Shown one piece after another: positions 61,536 to 64,000 of a stretch of 64,000 bases of DNA (the first letter of the stretch is position 1; each line of letters starts with the position of its first letter). The DNA comes from Cyanobacteria bacterium GSL.Bin1. Lineage in GTDB: Bacteria > Cyanobacteriota > Cyanobacteriia > Cyanobacteriales > Rubidibacteraceae. Below the pieces are notes generated by a model that was given only the letters and a program-made list of their open reading frames with translations, ran no database searches and had not been told where the DNA came from. The position numbers and the translations under genes were made by a program. The stretch is taken from contig JAAANX010000034.1 in the NCBI GenBank assembly GCA_009909085.1, positions 39,598 to 103,597 of the forward strand. The letters run 5' to 3'.

Positions 61536-62195
61536 ATGCTGACTTTTTATTATCATCCCCTTTCCCCCGTTGCGCGCCGAGTTTGGCTCGCCTTACTCGA
61601 AAAACAGATTCCCTTTCATCCTGTCTTGGTTGATTTACGCGGGGAACAAAATCAACCGGAGTTTCTGGCGTTAAATCCCTTTCATCATGTACCAGTTATT
61701 GTTGAGAATAACTTACGACTGATTGAATCCTTAGCAATTTTGGATTACTTGGAAAAGCGTTATCCTGAAATTACTTTGTCACCCCACTCCGCCCCTGAAT
61801 TCGCCAAAATGAGAATGGTGCAAATGGTAACGACCAATGAAGTGATGCCCAAGTTACCCCTGGTTGCCAATGCAGAAGTGCAACCCTTAACGACTGAACA
61901 AGAAACAGATTTAAATACCGGTTTAGGCTTTCTGGAAGCACAACTGGCACAGAATAACTATTTTGGCGGGGATACCCTCAACTTAGCCGATATTGTGGTC
62001 GGTGCAACCGTTCCTTTATTATTTCGCTTGGGTATCGCTGCGGATCCTTATCCTCGTCTCCAAGCCTGGCAAGAAAAATTATCCACCCGGGAAGCTTGGC
62101 AACAAACTGAACCCAATGCAGAAGATTTTGCCCAGTGGAAACGCTATATCCAAATTACAATCAAGCGCTACCAGCGTCAAAAACAGTCGAGATGA
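61536..62195 (+). CDS. Glutathione S-transferase
   Basis: A 219-residue cytosolic GST. N-terminal thioredoxin-like domain: MLTFYYHPLSPVARRVWLALLEKQIPF with catalytic-region Ser/Tyr, NPFHHVPVI (cis-Pro) and LIESLAILDYLEKRYP. The C-terminal helical domain has NYFGGDTLNLADIVVGATVPLL with the N-capping box. It conjugates glutathione to electrophiles or reduces peroxides. The ATG with GGAG upstream is used; longer in-frame sequence would cross the operator. Control by the adjacent TetR protein fits electrophile detoxification. Confidence 0.9.
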   Translation: MLTFYYHPLSPVARRVWLALLEKQIPFHPVLVDLRGEQNQPEFLALNPFHHVPVIVENNLRLIESLAILDYLEKRYPEITLSPHSAPEFAKMRMVQMVTTNEVMPKLPLVANAEVQPLTTEQETDLNTGLGFLEAQLAQNNYFGGDTLNLADIVVGATVPLLFRLGIAADPYPRLQAWQEKLSTREAWQQTEPNAEDFAQWKRYIQITIKRYQRQKQSR

Positions 62196-62198
62196 GTC

Positions 62199-63089
62199 AT
62201 GACTTTGCCTAATATCAAGATTTCTCAGTTACGCGCGTTAGTTGCCGTTGCCCAACATCAAAACTTTAGTCAGGCGGCTTTGGAACTTAATGTGTCGCAA
62301 TCAGGAATTAGTCACGCGATCGCGTCATTAGAAGAAGAATTAGGTGTTCAACTGTTGCATCGGGGGCGATATGGGGCGCATCTGACACCTGTGGGCGAAC
62401 AAATTGTTCAACATGCAGCAAAGGTATTGACCCATCTTTCCGATATTGTCAGCGCGGCACAACACGCGAAAGGATTAGATGGGGGAAGGGTGCGAGTGGC
62501 AACGTTTCGCAGTCTGGCGACGCATTTATTGCCGGAAATTTTGGTGAAATTTCGGCAGCGCTTTCCGAATATTAAAGTGACAATCACCGAGTTTGAAGAA
62601 TGGACGGAATTGGAACAAGCTTTGCAGCAAGGGAATGCTGATATTAGCTTAAGCGATCTGCTCAATCCCAACGACTTTGACAGTTTTGAATTACTCAGAG
62701 ATGAATATGTTGTCTTGCTACCTCCCAATACAGTGGTTCATCAAGAGACAAAAACACTAACCTGGGAACAACTGGCACAGTTTCCTCTCATTCTTCCCAA
62801 TAGCCAAAGTTGTTCTAGATATATTGAGCCTTATGTGCAACAGGAAACAGTTCCTCTAGAGGTAGCTTACCGGATTCGTGGCGACTCGACCATGATGAGT
62901 TTAGTGAAGCAAGGCTTAGGCGCTGCCATTTTACCCCGTCTGGCGGCTGAACCGATCCCAGAAACCATTCATGCCTGTAATTTACCAATTCCCCTAGAGC
63001 GCGTGATTTATGCGGCGATGCGCAAAGATGCCCTGCACACACCGGCAACTTACGCTTTCCTAGAAACACTACGGGCATTTCAGCATTAA
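62199..63089 (+). CDS. LysR-type transcriptional regulator
   Basis: A 296-residue regulator with the N-terminal winged helix (LRALVAVAQHQNFSQAALELNVSQSGISHAIASLEEELGVQLLHR) and a periplasmic-binding-protein-like effector domain (RVRVATFRSLATHLLPEILVKFRQRFPNI, VKQGLGAAILPRLA). It begins three bases after the GST stop and is therefore probably in the same transcript and under TetR control, an unusual TetR-GST-LysR order. Its effector is unknown. Confidence 0.92.
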   Translation: MTLPNIKISQLRALVAVAQHQNFSQAALELNVSQSGISHAIASLEEELGVQLLHRGRYGAHLTPVGEQIVQHAAKVLTHLSDIVSAAQHAKGLDGGRVRVATFRSLATHLLPEILVKFRQRFPNIKVTITEFEEWTELEQALQQGNADISLSDLLNPNDFDSFELLRDEYVVLLPPNTVVHQETKTLTWEQLAQFPLILPNSQSCSRYIEPYVQQETVPLEVAYRIRGDSTMMSLVKQGLGAAILPRLAAEPIPETIHACNLPIPLERVIYAAMRKDALHTPATYAFLETLRAFQH

Positions 63090-63205
63090 TTCAGATATCA
63101 ATTTTACTCATAGAACAGATGCAGCTTACTTTTTGATCCTTCCTGAAATGAACTCTACAGTGAATTTAGAACTTCAAAAAAATATCTTTTCAGGAGAGCT
63201 AAGCG

Positions 63206-63490
63206 ATGAGACGAAGCCGTGTCTTATATGAAAAAGTCCTCGTTTCGCATCAAATTATTCCCTATACTCAGCAGCGAATTCAACCCCAAGCAATTCAACG
63301 TCCTTTGCATCAACTGTGGGAGCATTTAATCACTTACTTAACGCGCCCCCCTGAACCAAAAGTTCGTAAAAGATCAAATCGTCGCGGAGAGATTTGGTGG
63401 GACGTTTATGATCCCTATACTAATCTCAAAGCAAGCTTTACTTCGGAATCAGAAGTGAGAATGTGGTTAGACCAACGCTATTATCAATAG
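63206..63490 (+). CDS. Conserved hypothetical protein
   Basis: A 94-residue basic protein: MRRSRVLYEKVLVSHQIIPYT, then a Pro/Arg-rich linker (TRPPEPKVRKRSNRRGE) and a compact end IWWDVYDPYTNLKASFTSESEVRMWLDQRYY. GGAGAG lies about ten bases before the ATG. I recognise similar small proteins from other cyanobacteria but no named domain or function. Confidence 0.7.
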   Translation: MRRSRVLYEKVLVSHQIIPYTQQRIQPQAIQRPLHQLWEHLITYLTRPPEPKVRKRSNRRGEIWWDVYDPYTNLKASFTSESEVRMWLDQRYYQ

Positions 63491-63644
63491 CTTTCTTGTA
63501 TGGGGTGGGTTGGATTAAGGAAAACAAACCTAGCCCCTGATTTGATTAATGTTTATTAGCAATTCTTATGCTCATGAAGTACATCCTTTTTTCCCTATTC
63601 CCTAAACCGATAATTTTGTCCCTCACCCGCTTAGGAAGTACTAC

Positions 63645-63914
63645 ATGACAATGAACCCAGAAAAAAAAACATCACTATTCGGCACAACTAACTTGGCAAG
63701 GGAATCAAGGTCAAGGAACAGTCAATTATCGGAGTTATCAACGCACCTATGAGATTAAAGTGGAAAATAAGCCAGTCATTATCGGATCAGCCGATCCAGC
63801 TTTTCTGGGGAATCCAACCCAATATAACCCAGAAGAATTATTAGTCGCTTCTTTATCTGCGTGTCATCTCCTTTGGTATCTCCACTTATGTGCCGATGCA
63901 TCAATTATTGTTAG
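63645..63914 (+). pseudogene. OsmC-family gene, frameshifted and interrupted
   Basis: Starts ATGACAATGAAC behind AGGA at a good distance, but after an A9 run the reading frame must shift by one base to continue as HHYSAQLTWQGNQGQGT, VENKPVIIGSADPAFLGNP and YNPEELLVASLSACHLLWYLHLCA, an OsmC-type peroxiredoxin-like protein with its first conserved Cys. Eight or eleven A's would restore the frame. The homology then stops abruptly near 63914, where a mobile-element-like end begins. The function, if ever made, would be organic hydroperoxide reduction. Confidence 0.7.
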
Positions 63915-64000
63915 TGACATCTTCCCATCGTTCATCCTACGGATAGAACGCGGGCTTCTCCATCTCGTTTCCGAGACTTCGCGTTTTTAAGTGAGGCGAG
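63914..64000 (-). mobile_element. Putative IS200/IS605-type right end (element continues beyond the window)
   Basis: Reading the minus strand from the window edge: GAGAAGCCCGCG, an imperfect stem-loop, GATGGGAAGATGTCAC, and then the OsmC gene. The GAAnCCC, stem, GGGA, GTCA order is that of the 3' ends of cyanobacterial TnpB elements. The transposon genes would lie past the right edge. Confidence 0.45.

Noticed and set aside
1..64000. HIP1 octamers (GCGATCGC) as a novel repeat
   Set aside because: They are the known highly iterated palindrome of cyanobacteria and occur within most genes here; useful only as a taxonomic mark.
1..64000. tRNA, rRNA, tmRNA and riboswitch candidates
   Set aside because: No cloverleaf with a GTTCGAATC-type T arm and no known riboswitch core were found on reading both strands.

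Overview
The window is cyanobacterial chromosome. The evidence is the high density of HIP1-type GCGATCGC octamers (often extended to GCGCGATCGCGC) together with cyanobacterial marker proteins: a high-light-inducible (Hli) protein, a cyAbrB regulator, DUF1825, a Ycf66-like protein, a COP23-domain protein and a DUF1822/CHAT pair. A unicellular, possibly salt-tolerant lineage (Halothece/Dactylococcopsis-like) is only a guess.

Left arm (1-16.3 kb) is mostly ordinary: a cut-off aspartoacylase-type gene, a class A penicillin-binding protein, DUF1825, asnS, a Tat-exported PhoX phosphatase with a three-repeat Pho box, cyAbrB, an Hli protein, a nine-PAS histidine kinase with its receiver, a Rieske oxygenase and a class II aldolase.

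Central accessory block (16.4-43 kb) is the most interesting part. Six transcription units each carry one copy of a directional 17-bp box, T(A/G)CGGTTTTACGTAAAT, in front of their first gene and in the same orientation as it. I saw no copy elsewhere in the window. The units are: (1) an FHA membrane protein that looks like a GTPase-dead dynamin; (2) four tandem acidic coiled-coil proteins, a terminator, then a sigma-70-like protein, DUF1822 and a CHAT-FHA-WD40 protein; (3) a Ser/Thr kinase, a COP23 protein and a caspase-fold peptidase; (4) a two-partner secretion pair and a TPR-CHAT protease; (5) a small secreted CNAFGC-repeat protein; (6) a cysteine phosphatase. Kinase, phosphatase, two FHA readers and three cysteine-protease-fold proteins thus share one sequence signal. 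I infer a phosphorylation-gated protease/secretion/scaffold regulon. A NarL-type regulator and CHASE2 kinase next to unit 6 are the best positional candidates for its control.

Right arm (45.9-56.5 kb) is mostly housekeeping: DUF3616, GlsB/YeaQ, ileS, Ycf66-like, an OmpR-type regulator, ribF-moxR (ATGA overlap), an EamA exporter and galE. From 56.6 to 59.9 kb lies a small integron-like cassette array without a visible integrase: attC-like sites follow a VOC-family gene and a GNAT gene, the VOC cassette has matching core sites at both ends, and a 56-bp direct repeat brackets most of the array. The last part holds a Uma2 remnant, a GNAT gene, a TetR-GST-LysR cluster with two NemR-type operators, and an OsmC-family gene broken by a poly-A frameshift and, probably, an IS200/IS605-type insertion.
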